A stretch of DNA of 64,000 nucleotides from the NCBI GenBank assembly GCA_964036155.1, contig OZ038423.1, positions 49,119,249 to 49,183,248 on the forward strand. The letters run 5' to 3'. Below the pieces are notes generated by a model. That model searched no databases and was not told where the DNA came from. It was given only the letters and a program-made list of their open reading frames with translations. This document shows positions 24,811 to 36,706 of the stretch, in pieces. Each line of letters begins with the position of its first letter. Position 1 is the stretch's first letter. Position numbers and translations under genes: made by a program. The stretch is from Diploscapter coronatus (lineage: Eukaryota > Nematoda > Chromadorea > Rhabditida > Rhabditidae).

Positions 24811-24921
24811 GGTTTTTAACCCAGTTACTCAAGGTAAATCTTGGGATTCGATCAAGTCTCGACTTGTGTCGAATAAACACTTTTTGGAACCAACCTTTCT
24901 GGGGACATCCGGAAGGGAAAC
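24811..24921 (+). ncRNA. SL2-type spliced-leader RNA
   Basis: A 23-nt leader (GGTTTTTAACCCAGTTACTC, then AAG) precedes a GTAAAT donor. It equals C. elegans SL2 with one extra T. Three stem-loops can be drawn: CCCAG/CTTGGG with inner TTAC/GTAA around the splice site, ATTCGA/TCGAAT with AAGT/ACTT, and after an Sm site (ACTTTTTGGA) a terminal CCTTTCTGG/CCGGAAGGG hairpin with a GGACAT loop. Length of about 110 nt is as expected. SL2 RNAs donate the leader to downstream mRNAs of operons. The three-stem fold and Sm site make this look functional. Confidence 0.95.
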
Positions 24922-25022
24922 AAATTTCATTCCTAAATAGATTTAGGAACTATGCTCATAATCAAAAGCACATTCTAAAATTTCAGCCCGAATGATTCGG
25001 CGATCAAAAATTTTATACATTA

Positions 25023-25177
25023 CAGGGTGCGAAAAAAATATTGTCGCACTTATTCGTGTGCTAATTACTAGCGAACTATAATTTCAGATAATTTGGGATA
25101 ATTTCTAGATTGATTTTAGCATTATGTGATATAGGTACTCTAAAAATTTCTTTAGAAAATATTTTTATAAACAGAAA

Positions 25178-25208
<31 letters not shown>

Positions 25209-25502
25209 TTATGTTATGCTTGGTGAATCAAACCATCTTAGGGATGAACGAATTTTTAATTTTGCTTACTATATGCCCACATTTGACTTTTTTCGCTCCA
25301 GTTGTACAGCGTGCCTTATGGACCTTTAACAATCGTATTTCATGACCCTCAAAAAATTCATACTTCACAATTATAACAATTTTCTTATGAATTTATTATC
25401 GTTAGCATCTAAAGATTCTATAAAAAATATTTGGAGCCGTAGGTAGCAAATTTTATGCATCTGGAAACATAATAAATGCGACAATAATTTTTCCGCACCC
25501 TG
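25023..25502 (+). mobile_element. Tc1/mariner-type MITE, copy 2
   Basis: A 480-bp element with the same CAGGGTGCG ends, TA flanks and interior as 2391-2871, in opposite orientation. The two copies stay alignable over their whole length, with an AT microsatellite of different length, and have no coding capacity. It lies between the SL2 RNA gene and the first chemoreceptor. Confidence 0.9.
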
Positions 25503-25762
25503 TAATAACCTTCGTACTATTGAATAGTATATTCTACTTTTTCAGAAAGATGTGTAACATGCTAATTCAAAAATGTAGTTTTATTTCTATGTTATCTCTG
25601 ATAAATAATCTTCATAGACATACAATGAAGGTAACAATTATAAAAATGTGATGAATTTTTGTGACTTTTTCGAACATAATTTGCACGAAACATTTATGTC
25701 TAGTTCCTACGAAAATAATGTTTTTCATGAAATACGACGTTTTCTGCTAAATTTTTACACAA

Positions 25763-28700
25763 ATGATCGAATGTCCACCGTTCGAACTCGATACGTGGAT
25801 ATATTATGCAATGCTCCATATTATCTACATTGTAACTACAATGATGGGGATATTTATGGTACCGGCTATGATATTCAAATGCCCAAAACGGGTTAAGAGC
25901 ATCAAGTATTATTTTATCGTGTCACAGTTTGTTGGAAATCTATGCGTATTTATGGCCACAGAAGGTTAGCATTATATTACAAGAATGGCATTTTTACAGC
26001 TTGGAATCTTCGCGATTTTCCGACTAAAAAATCTCCAAACAAGCGACATAATGTGGAGAAAATTTATCCAAGTCCTATCTACTCTTTCAAAATTTCGAAA
26101 TTTTCAAATAAAATGTTCCGAAGGATACAAATTGCCAAATAACTCCATTAATTAGTTATTTTTAGGATTAAAAATAACATTTTATGCCCCATTTCTATTA
26201 TACAAGACGGAGGGACTTCTAAACTATTTGAATATAAATCCCAGCTATCAATTCAACATTCTGGTATCGACGGTTTTCATGTCAATGGCTATTATTATGT
26301 ATTTTACTTCAATTTTTAAATGGTACACAAGCTTTCACGTTTAGAGAAATGTTTTTAGCTCGGTTGAGAGCTATTACAAGTTATAAGAAAATGTCGATTC
26401 GATTCATTATCATCAATTTTGCAACGAAGATAATTCTTTTAATATTCATAACTTGGCCGCTGTACAATATTTACGAGCTGATGGAGGGTAGAAATGGCGT
26501 ATTTTGCAAGGATAAAGTTATTGAAAGATATGAGGTAAGCAGAATAGTCACATAAGCGCTCAAAGATTTTGCAGCACCCATAAATTTTTGATTTATTTTT
26601 GTTCGTCAACTTGTAGTGAAGTGATCCGCTAAAAATTTGTTAATAAACTAGAATGGCCAAATCATGAACGTTTTCCACGTTTCGTCTAAATTGGTACAGT
26701 GTAAGTAGATGAATAGATAGAAACAAATTAAAAGGTAATGCTAACTTTTTGAGTTTCACTGTACGTATGAAAAATATGTAGGTCAAAATTAGCGACAAGA
26801 AGCGGTCACGTGTATTTACAGACGGCTATTAGTACAGATAGATTTTTTTTTCGTTTCCCTATGCTCCCTACTCAAACTACCCCTAATTCTGTATGTAAGT
26901 ACAGTCATCTATTCTGCCATCCGTCTGTAAATAAAGGTAGCGACATAAAGCGTACATATTTCCGAATTATACATGCCGCGACTCCCTAGCTGAGGTTCAT
27001 GCCTGTGGCTATGCGCACGAGGGGGACGATAATGATTTGACACTTCCCAATAAATTCCATTGGCAAACAGCTGTGTCACGAATCATCGTGGCATGGATTA
27101 CACTATTGGCTGTGACCGGTCTATGTAATTAATCCTTTCATGTTTAAAGTTGGTTTTTTTGCCATATTTTAGTGATGGTTTATATTGCTCAATTGACTTA
27201 TTTTGAAATGCGAAAACTTCGGGGAAACGCTTCATCAACGAAAAGTAAAGTGGAAATTATATTAATTAGAGACACCATATCTCAGGTATTAGTAAAATTT
27301 ATAACTGCGAATATTTTCCTCCCAAAAGTGAGTACATTGATATCAAAGCAAGGAAAAGAAAAATATTTGGGAGAAGAATATTCGTTTGTGGTAGGACAGT
27401 ACCTTAGTCGAAATTTCGATTATCCTTCAAAAGTAACGTTTAGATTTGCGTACTATTTTCATTTATGTTCGTACCGATAGCTACAATAGTGATAATTTGC
27501 GTCTTTGAAATATTTATGCAGAGTAACTATTAGGTTGATGCATTCCTGTTTTCCGTTTTTGATATGTGTACTTTGCTCCCTCCCCTCTGCGGCCGACCGC
27601 GACAACAACCACTGTGCTCTATAATATAAACAACTTGCACCTCCCTCTTATCAGTCGCAGTGCCACAACCAGCTAGTGAGCAGTCTAGTTCCCACAATGC
27701 CCCATCGATTCCACCCAAACAGTGTCCACATACGCAACGTAATGTTATTTCTCTTCCTCTCTGGCACCAAACCACCCGAGACCCACCGTCAACTGGCCCG
27801 AGTATATCCCCAGGAAGTCCCCTCCGAGCACACAGTACGCAATTGGTTCAAACGATTCGAGGTCCACAACTACAATCTCGAAGACGAGGAGAGGTCGCAA
27901 CCTGCACGAGTGATGGATTTGGATTTGCTGCGCAGCACAGTCGAAGGGGAGCCATTCGCTACTACGCAAGAAATGGCGCAGACTCTCGGAGTAGACAGGC
28001 GACTGTCGTTCGAGGACTGAAGAAGCTCGGCAAGGTACGAAAGTTGGGTCGTTGGATTCCCCACGTCTTGAGCGACAAGAACAAGAATTGTCGAGTTGAC
28101 ACAGCAATGAGTCTTCTTACATACGAAAGGACGACGGCCTGGCTGGACAATCTCATAACGGGAGATGAGAAATGGATCGTCTACCATCACGTTGTGAGAC
28201 GTGCCCAGTGGGTGGACAAGGAGGATCAGCCGGAACCCGTCGCCAAAGACGAAACGCACCAGAAGAAGGTGATGCTATCCGTATGGTGGGGCGTCCAAGG
28301 CCCCATCTACTGGGAGCTGCTACCCGAGGGTACGACGATCACGGGTGATGTCTACGCTCGCCAGCTGAGAGACTTGAAGGCTCACGTCCAATCCACTCCC
28401 TGGCTACGAGGTCGTCTTCACTTTCTCCACGACAACGCCCGCCCTCATGTGTGTAAACAAGTGAAAAAGGAGCTGACAACGTTCGGATGGCACATTGTAC
28501 CCCATGCTCCCTGCTCGCCCGACATGGCACCTAGCGACTACTGGCTCTTCTCGGACATGCAGCGAGTCCTTGGCGAGACACACTTCAAGAACCGCGCGGA
28601 GGTCGACGCATGGTTGAAGACCTACTTCGCCTCCAAGCAGCCCGCTTGGTACGGCGAGGGAATCCGTAAGCTGCCCAGTCGCTGGCAGAAGACTGTGGAC

Positions 28701-29124
28701 AGCGATGGCGAATATTTCATCTAATATCCTTGTTAGCCAATAAAGTTATGTTCTGTTGAACTGTTTCGCACAAATCGGAAAACAGGAATGCATCAACCTA
28801 ATATAAGAAGAAATGATTTCCTTTCAAAAATAAATTTTAGCTCTTGTAAATGCGTGCATTCTAATTTTAAGCTCGACAGGTTTATTCTACGAACTCTACA
28901 TGATTCTTTTCATAAGCTATGTTCGGGAGGCTGCATTGGGATCGCTTCGTGGCATATTCAGGATAAATAAAAAGTGCTTTTTCAAAAAAAATTTGAAATT
29001 AACAAATTTTATTTTTAAATTTAGAGAAAAAAATAGTGGAATCATGAAAGCTGCCGTTATTTTTCCAAGGTATAAGCCATATTTTGAGACCAGAAAAGAT
29101 ACGGCTATTAAAACTGTTTTGTAA
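25763..29124 (+). CDS. Srh/Sri-like chemoreceptor 1, mariner in intron 6
   Basis: Eight exons match the two downstream paralogues in order and phase: 25763-25964, 26166-26298, 26345-26534, 26941-27118, 27173-27285, 27444-27522, 28841-28973, 29025-29124 (about 375 aa). The product is a multi-span nematode serpentine receptor: first span after MIECPPF, then KCPKRVKSIKYY, MFLARLRAITSYKK, and the C-terminal YVREA near the last span. Such receptors act in sensory neurons. The paralogous acceptor of exon 4 (AG before AATTAT, 26965) reads CG here; an AG at 26939-26940 gives an in-frame exon eight residues longer. A complete mariner element sits in intron 6, two bases past the GTAAC donor sequence. 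Donor and acceptor are kept, so expression is still possible, but decay has probably begun. Srh versus Sri is not settled. Confidence 0.75.
26813..26933. repeat. Foldback in chemoreceptor 1 intron 3
   Basis: Perfect 13-bp arms (TATTTACAGACGG / CCGTCTGTAAATA) with weaker pairing further out, about 95 bp apart. The AG that can serve as the replacement acceptor for exon 4 lies just past the right arm. Confidence 0.6.
27530..28801 (+). mobile_element. Mariner element, full length
   Basis: A 1272-bp element whose ends are identical 26-bp inverted repeats (27530-27555 and 28776-28801, beginning TTAGGTTGATGCATTCC). It is flanked by a duplicated TA (27528-27529, 28802-28803). The single gene is a mariner transposase with one frameshift. 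Base composition is visibly richer in G+C than the host introns. Identical ends argue for a recent insertion. It sits inside intron 6 of chemoreceptor 1. Confidence 0.97.
27676..28724 (+). pseudogene. Mariner transposase, frameshifted
   Basis: The N-terminal DNA-binding half (likely start 27697, helix-turn-helix region with VRNWFKRF) runs in one frame to a stop at 28018-28020. The catalytic half is in the -1 frame from about 28000 to a stop at 28722. The switch falls near 27996-28000, inside the second helix-turn-helix, and fits loss of one base. The catalytic triad is present: TGDEKW, HDNARPH and SPDMAPSDYWLF. The last two aspartates are separated by 34 residues, the DD34D signature of mariner. 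As read, the element cannot make a full transposase. AATAAA follows at 28739. Confidence 0.93.
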
Positions 29125-29140
29125 GAACAATCTTAGATTT

Positions 29141-29260
29141 TTGGCTACTTGGAAACCACAAAATATCGAGACGAAGACATAGGCAAATAGGGCAGGGTAA
29201 AACATCTTTTTCCACACTATTTCTCCATGTCTCGTGGTCTCGCAGTTTCCAAGTTGGCAT
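29141..29260. repeat. Foldback just after chemoreceptor 1
   Basis: Left arm GGCTACTTGGAAAC..GAGAC and right arm GTCTC..GTTTCCAAGTTGGC are imperfect complements about 120 bp apart end to end. It lies 17 bp after the stop codon of chemoreceptor 1. The remaining DNA to 29760 has no gene. Confidence 0.6.
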
Positions 29261-29760
29261 TTTTTCAAGTGTTACTCTTGCAAAAATTCCTCGTCCATAT
29301 CATTATTGTGCAGCCTTAATAAACAATTTCCGACAAATAAGATTATTTCGCACTGAAATTACCAAAACACGAAATTTTGGTTTCGTTAATATGTAATTAT
29401 TATTGCCAATTTTCCACATAAAATAGCTTTTTGGTCACAGAACTAATTTTACGCATCTGCAGAAGATAATCTTCGAACTATGCATACATACTTCTGCACT
29501 AGTCAACTTTTCATGGGCACAAATTTCGCTTGACTGAGCAATGATAAACTCTGCAAAATCGGAAAACCATCTGCAATTTGCGAGAAGACATTAGGTCTAT
29601 AATTATAGAGGAGGTATGAATTTTGTGAAGTATTCAAATCCTACACACGCTAACATTTTCACCCTAAAATTAAATATGAAAAATCTTTCACCTATTAGAG
29701 TGCATGCAACTTAGCTACAGACGCTACAAATCTCTGCATTAAACCCGAATTATTCTAAAA

Positions 29761-32551
29761 ATGATCAATTGTCCTCTATTTTCGAAAGATACCCCGATTT
29801 ATCATGCAATGCTTCATATCGTTTACGCTATATCGACTATACTAGGAGTATTTCTACTTATCGCGATAATTTTCAAGTGTCCAAAACACGTCGAAAATAT
29901 AAAATATCAATTCGTTGTTTTACAATTTGTCGGGAATTTAGCTATTTTCATCCCTACTGAAGGTTATTGTCGATGAACGATCACTTGGAATAAATTAAAA
30001 AGACGCGTTTCTCTCTTTCCCTTTTTGACACTCGGAATGCGCGCACAGACGAAAATTGCTCAATTGGCGATTTTCCTTATTTTCCACGTTCTTTCATCGA
30101 GATTATCGGGGTTTTCGCCACGCACTTTCTCCTTATTTTTCTCTATCGATATTGATGAAAATTAATTGACTAATTATCGATAATTAGCACAAAATTGAGA
30201 AAAAAGAAGAAGAATAAAAAGTTAAATTGAAGGAGATCCGTGGCGCCAGAAGGGAGAAAAGAAACGCACCTCTTTTACTTTATCCTAAATTATCGTTCAT
30301 CGACGATAAATTATGTTCGAAAATTCAGAAGTATAGTAACGTCGCAATTTCACAAGCTGAAGAGATAGCATGTTACAGTGAAAGAACATTTGTCTATCCT
30401 CTCTTCATCATACACTTTATATCAAGTTGCGAAATTGCGACACTTATAAAGGGATTATGTTCAAAAACATTTTAGTTAAGTTTAGGAATGCTTCCAACTT
30501 TTTATCTGCCATTTTTTCTGATGAAAACCGAAGGCTTGTTGAATCATCTAAACTTAAACCCGGGCATTCAATTTGACCTCATGCTATCCATGATTTTTCT
30601 GGCGACTGCGGTCGTTACGTAAGGAAAATCAATATTTTGAAAATTATATTAATTTTTAGCGAATTATTTCTTACTCGGCTAAGAACCATCGTGAGCTACA
30701 AGAAGACGTCCTATCGACTTTTCATGCTGAATTTAGCGACAAAAATTATTTTCCTTGTCATTATTGGATATCCACTTTTCAATGTTTACAGATTATTTGT
30801 CGACGGAACTGGGGTTTACTGCAACGAAGCAGTTTGGGAGCGATACAAGGTTGGGCTATTTTTGAAGCGAGGCAGATGAAAATGATAGCCTTGAATTTAT
30901 GAAAGCGTCGGTGTGTCGACGTTTATGCATTAGAATATCAAATTCTGCATGAATTTTTAAAGTAGGACCACAATTTATGCTGAAAAGTTATTTTTATATT
31001 GTAAATCTGGAGCCCGCAAGTGATTTGCGAAATTGAGAATAGCGTTCTAAAGCCTATATCATTGAATCAAACTAGTTCTGGGAAGAACTGAACATTTTCT
31101 TTTTCCAAACTGATGCTCCTATCAAAAGTTGTGCATTGCGTACTTTTGAAAATAGCGACTTTCAAACAGGTTGTCGTTGTCTGTCGTTGATCATTTTTGA
31201 ATGTCGTTTGTTCGAAAATATGCAGAAGAATGCGAAACTTGCTTGACGAACAAACTTTAAACGGTCCCAGTATATTTACAGATTATTTTTACAGCATTTT
31301 AACGGTACATATAATTCGCCTGAATACCCATTTGAATATTTTTTATAACAAAATTTTGCTCGAAATTGCCTAATAACAACATAGTTAATGAACAACAAAA
31401 AATTGAACCAATTTTTGCCTCACAAAGTGGGCGGAGCTTGCGGACTCTATGTAAATCATGACGAGATACATAATTATTTATGGTAAATTGAGAATGACTA
31501 TTGATCATTATATAATTTCAATTAGGAAAATCAGCACAATGTTGGTCTGAATTTTTTAAGTCGAAGTTTAATTTTCAAAAATATCGTATTCGAATTTGGG
31601 ATCGAAATTTGAAATTATTTTTTAGAAAAACTATAGATGATCATGTACGTCTGATTACGATTCATCAATCGATATTTCTGATTTTCATTTAGCAATACTC
31701 CTGTCAAAAGTCTCTACGAGACGTTGGTGCTTGTGGAGTTTCACATGCGAATATTTCACTCGAAAAAGCTGGAAACGAAATATTCTGGCAGGACGTAATG
31801 ACACGACATCTCACGAAGATCATTGCCTTTTTCGCAGCAACTGGATTCGGTAAGTTTAGTCAAGTTTTTTTCGCTGAAAGCTTGACTAATTTAGTGATTA
31901 CCTATATTTCCTATCTAACTTACTCTGAAATGAGGAGTTTCCGAAAAATTGCGTCCTCTTCAAAAAGCAAAATGGAACTTATTTTAGTCAAGGATTCAAT
32001 TTATCAGGTATTTCATTTTGAGAGAAAATCGGGTAATTTTCTTTTAGATCCTTGTCATTTTCTTGTTCATGTCAATTCCTATTACAGTTCTAGTGATTGT
32101 GTTTATCTTTGAGATTTTCTGGCAAGGTAAGTTTAAAACTACGCTTTTTATTGGAGTAGTGTGATATTTCTATTTCGATTTCGATGAGCCGAAATTTAGG
32201 TCAGATTTGAACAGACTAAATCTCGGTAACAATAATTTTAGGCTAAATTTTGATTCCGCTTTGTCTCATTAAATTTGTTTCAGGTCTTGTCAACGGAGCA
32301 GTGATAATGATGTGTTCGACTGCGATATTTTACAACCTCTACACGATATGCTGTTTGAGCTACGTGAGAGAAGCGACTATAGCCTTATGTCGATGGCTAC
32401 TGTGTCAAGCTCCAAAGTCAGTGGGAATTCCAAAAAAATGATATAGTTAATTTTTAGGAAAAGTACGAATTCGGCTGGAAGGGTTCTATCTCTCAATCCT
32501 CCGCGCATACCGTTCTCCGAAATTAGAAGACCGACAATAACAAACTCGTAG
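29761..32551 (+). CDS. Srh/Sri-like chemoreceptor 2
   Basis: Eight exons with the phases of its paralogues encode 366 aa: 29761-29962, 30486-30618, 30660-30849, 31693-31849, 31895-32007, 32048-32126, 32284-32416, 32458-32551. Start MINCPLFSKDTPIYHAMLHI leads into the first span. Other landmarks are KCPKHVENIKYQ, LFLTRLRTIVSYKK, the extracellular GTGVYCNEAVWERY with QYSCQKSL, SYLTYSEMRSF and a final SYVREA. Hydrophobic segments fit a seven-span serpentine receptor of the Str superfamily, closest in layout to Srh/Sri. Introns 1 (523 nt) and 3 (843 nt) are long for this locus; intron 1 holds imperfect inverted repeats (30003-30040 with 30225-30268). All splice sites are GT-AG. No defect seen. 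Ligand unknown. Confidence 0.85.
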
Positions 32552-33046
32552 ATGTGAATTTAGTTCAACGGGTGTAGGGTATATTTTCACCTTTTTCCTG
32601 TTTTAGTGATATCATGAAAGATAAAGTTTTATTTCTAAACGAGTTTTACAATTATAAGTTTTGCTTTGTGCGAAATTATCTCGCATCATATAAAATGAAA
32701 CATGTCAATTATCCTTTTACTTATTATCCATTTCAAATAACAAATCACATCACCGAATAGTTATCAACTTCTGAAGAGTAATCTCTTGCACTATAAAATT
32801 AGTCAAATCATCTTATAACTCTGTAAGACTTATTCATCGAGAAGAGCTAGAATAAACCCACGAAAAACTCAAGGTTTCGCGTTTGCAATTTCATTGAGAG
32901 TCGAGATAGTAATTGGAAGTTAGTCACAAGATTTCCTTATATACGTGCTAGACAGCATCTGTTTCTTATCAACAAGAATTGTGTATTTCAATTATTGAGT
33001 GTAGAGCGTTACAATTTTACAACAATTTGGAAATATTCAATTCGAA

Positions 33047-34853
33047 ATGATTGAATGTCCTCCATTCCCCAAAGATACCCCGATCTACCATGCAATGCTC
33101 CACATTACTTATTTTCTAACTACGCTAGTTGGAATATTCATCGTTGTTGCAATTTTATTAAAGTGCCCGAAATGTGTCAAAAGCATCAAATACCAGCTGA
33201 TTGCTTTGATGGTTATTGGAGATATTGGAATATTTCTACTTACAGAAGGTAATGGTTGAACCAAGAGTGAGCACGAAATTTTTATTTTATTATGTTCTTC
33301 AAAATAAAAAAAACGAAAGTTGAAGTTTCATTTAAAAAAAAATGAACTTAAAGTCCGAAATTGCTAAAATGTTACAATATCGTAATCGAAATTCGTGCAT
33401 CCGAATCGAACCAAAATCATTGCCAAGCTGATTCCAGGATTATTATCTACCCTTTATCTTCCATTTTTACTCATCAAAACCGATGGTGTACTCAACTATT
33501 TCAATATCAACCCCGGAATTCAACTCGATCTCATGCTATCAGAAATTCTTCTAACTATTGGAGTCGTTATGTAATTTATCAAAAATCTGCCATAGCCCTA
33601 AATTAAAATTCTAGCGAGATGTTTCTGACCCGTCTAAAAGCGATCATGAGCTACAGAAAAACCATATGGCATTTCTGGGTGTTGAATATCGCAACTAAAA
33701 TTATTATTATTACGATTATTGGCCTCCCATTATTCAATATTTATGATCAACACATTGGCAAAACTGGAGTTTACTGCAATGAAGTAGTTTGGAAGAGATA
33801 CGAAGTTAGTGAACTTTAGTTTTCGTAACCATCTAAAACATAAGATTACAAACAATTCGAATGGTAGGGACAGTACTTTTGTAATAATCATTCACATCGG
33901 TCTGAATTAGCCAAGTTTGCCAAATTGAGACAGGATTAGATGAAAAACGAGTAAGCTTTCTAAGTTTAGAATTGTTATGATTCAGATTTACGATAATTCA
34001 AACAAGATAGAGTTTCGTATTTATACATTGAAAATATTGCAGACGATATTTGCATTTCCTTCAGAATTACACCTGCCAAGACTCGTTGCGTATAGCGGGA
34101 GCTTGTGGTCTTGCGGATGACAACGCTTCACTAGTTCCGGCACCTCACAATGATGTGTATTGGCATAATATCATGATTAGCAGACTTCGAAGAGAACTTT
34201 TCGTTATGATCATTACAGCCATAAGTAATTCTTGCAGAAATGAAAACTAGAGATATTTGACTTTTAGTAATCATCTGTATTTCTTATCTAACTTATGCGG
34301 AAATAAGAAATTTCCGAAGAAACGCTTCAACTCCGAAGAGCAAAATGGAATTAATTCTGATAAAGGACTCGATTGCTCAAGTATGTTTGTAATTTTCCCA
34401 AGTAAATTTATTTCTCGTAATTCAGATCTTTGTAATTTTTGCTTTTTTGTCTATACCAATCGCAATTCTAGTGATTATTTATGTTTTCCAGATCTTTTGC
34501 CAAGGTATTTTTTGAAAAAAAAATCATTGAAAATGCCCATATTATAAAATTTAGACCTTGTTAATGCCGCGATTGTAATGATGTGTTCTGTGGGACTATG
34601 CTACGAAATTTACATCATTTTCTTCTTGAGTTATGTCAGAGAAGCTGCTTTAGGACTCTGCAAATACATTCTGCGAAAAGAACCATTGTTAGCAATCCTT
34701 AAAATTATTTTCGACTTTTTCAATTTCAGAGAAAGGACTAGCGTTACTTATAAATCCACTGCACTCGCAATTATTCCTAATCGTAAACCATATGCGTATA
34801 CAAGGAGAATTCGACAACCAATTTCGGCGCGTCTTGCTCGACAACAAATTTAG
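33047..34853 (+). CDS. Srh/Sri-like chemoreceptor 3
   Basis: Eight exons encode 377 aa: 33047-33248, 33438-33570, 33615-33804, 34065-34224, 34268-34380, 34426-34504, 34555-34687, 34730-34853. It begins MIECPPFPKDTPIYHAMLHI and keeps KCPKCVKSIKYQ, MFLTRLKAIMSYRK, KTGVYCNEVVWKRY, NYTCQDSLRIAG, SYLTYAEIRNF and SYVREAALGLCKYILRK. The basic C-terminal tail (RRIRQPISARLARQQ) is longer than in copy 2. All splice sites are GT-AG and no damage is seen, so this is the best preserved of the three tandem genes. Family role: chemosensory G-protein-coupled receptor; ligand unknown. Confidence 0.87.
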
Positions 34854-36697
34854 ACAAAACACAGGTTGATAAAAAATTCTCAAGTCTTTTTTGCTTAAAT
34901 TATCGTTCAAGATCTTACGGTAGCCATGTAATGGTTTTAGAAAATAAAATACTTGAATGTTAATTAGCACTTTGATAACACAAATAGCATTCGAATTTTA
35001 AAAATTCATAATATGTCACAGTAGGAAGTATAATTGGAAGTGACGTTTTCGTTAAAAAATGAAAATACATCACGTCTAGTTTTGTACAACATTGATGTAA
35101 GCATTTCAAACAGACTTGAGACTTTTGTTGAAATTTGGCCACCGCACCGCAGTTGCCGTGGAAAAGTCCCAGGTCTGCCAATCAATAAATCTATGTCACC
35201 ACTTGAAAGAGCGGTATCGAATTGTATAGTAGGTACCGATCAACTATTAAAAACAAAAATTTGCGATAACCGAAAGAGTTATCAGCTATGGACAATATTG
35301 AGTCAAGTGAAGGGGCGGGGCTTGGCGGTTCCTATCTTAGTCGAATCTTTTGAAGAATGGGGCAAAAATACCAGCAGCCGTGTTCTGCTTTGTCCGATAG
35401 AAAGACTCAAGTTTTAGGTACGGTAGATGAGGAGACCATCTCTTTATCGAGGGATGACAAAGAACAATAGAATAGAGAAAAAGAGTGATAAACAAAATCG
35501 CTAGGTTAGGCAAATGGGCAAAAGTTTTCTGACCGGCGAAGAGATTCAAAAGATCAACACCAAAAATTCAAAATTTGAACAAATTTTGATGCGATCAACA
35601 CAATATCAAATCATGCGTATATAATTTCAAATTAGTTAGAAGAATTTTAGATAAAAATTTTGAACAAACCTGTTCTAATTACGATTTTTTCGTAAATCCA
35701 AATCAAGGATGCACTAACTCATCTCGGAACTCGAGTTCTAACAGTAATGCTACTCGCTAATGCGTTGCAATTTAATTTTTTCAAAAAAAATCTGTGTTCA
35801 AGTTACAAAATATTTAAACTCCAACATCCCAGATCCTAAACCCCTTTCGTCGATGCTCCTCAACTTACAATAGACTTCAATAAATCGATTTAAAATATCA
35901 CCAATACCTTTCAAATAAAGCATGACAAATTCATGCATTTCTTTACAAATTGTTATCCAAACATGATCACAGACTATTAGACGACACTAACTCTAGCACC
36001 CAGCATAATCATATTATCAGTTATAGTTGCGAGCAAAGCACGCGATTTGGTTCCCTAAAATATCTATCTACGTACACCTCATCGCATTCCAAAAGCGTTC
36101 CATAGAAAATTATTTCTCGGTTAAACGAACATTCCCTTGACCTAAAAAGTTAATCTCATAAGGTTACCAAGAGGCAGAAACGAGAGCGAAGGAGTAAGAT
36201 AAGGAAAATGGTCACAGATAAGTAAAACTAATGATAAAATGATAAGAGGAGAGCAAGAATAAAAGAAATGAAGAAGTAAAGAACAAAATGGAAAAGATAG
36301 AGCCGCGCAAATTGCTAGCGAGTGCACTAAATAACAGAATTGAGAGATTGTGAATTATCACAGACGGTTTTCTTTCTCTATTCTTCAAAATAGAATGATA
36401 CAGTGCAGTCAGTCACCACCAACCTCGACCTCGCCACAAATGAGGAGTGCTATTTTTCTCATTTCTACTTTTTTGCATTACATTTCCAATTTCTCTTAAA
36501 TCACTCGTTTCAGCTGAAAATTTGGTTTTTTTTCTAATTTCACTACTCTCTCAACTCAAATCCCTTTATGTGCAAAATAAAGAGAAAAAAGTGGATTTCG
36601 AAATGCGAATAAATGGGTGGAGCTTTTTACTGCCTGTGCACTTCTTTCTGCTCCTTTTTCTTACCTTCCCGCTACAGTTCCTTGCCGCACCTTACTT
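34854..36697. other. Intergenic region upstream of collagen gene
   Basis: No gene I can support. A 127-codon open frame at 35034-35417 has no recognisable features. A purine-rich stretch lies at 36170-36300. The 3' part should contain collagen regulatory DNA. Confidence 0.5.
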
Positions 36698-36706
36698 CAT
36701 ATAAAA
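36698..36706 (+). promoter_or_regulatory. TATA-like box, probable collagen promoter
   Basis: CATATAAAAGG at about 36698, followed by a CT-rich initiator-like stretch. It lies 590 bp before the collagen ATG, leaving room for a leader exon or an outron. The AG directly before GATG (37295) could be a cis or trans-splice acceptor. Confidence 0.45.

Noticed and set aside
24620..24940. 106-codon open frame over the SL2 gene
   Set aside because: The sequence is explained by the SL2 RNA and its promoter; no protein features.
27660..28000. N-terminal part of the long open frame through the mariner
   Set aside because: It is the wrong frame; the transposase N-terminus is read in the neighbouring frame up to the frameshift.
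35034..35417. 127-codon open frame between chemoreceptor 3 and the collagen
   Set aside because: No family resemblance, no usable splice partners and composition like the surrounding non-coding DNA. It cannot be fully excluded.
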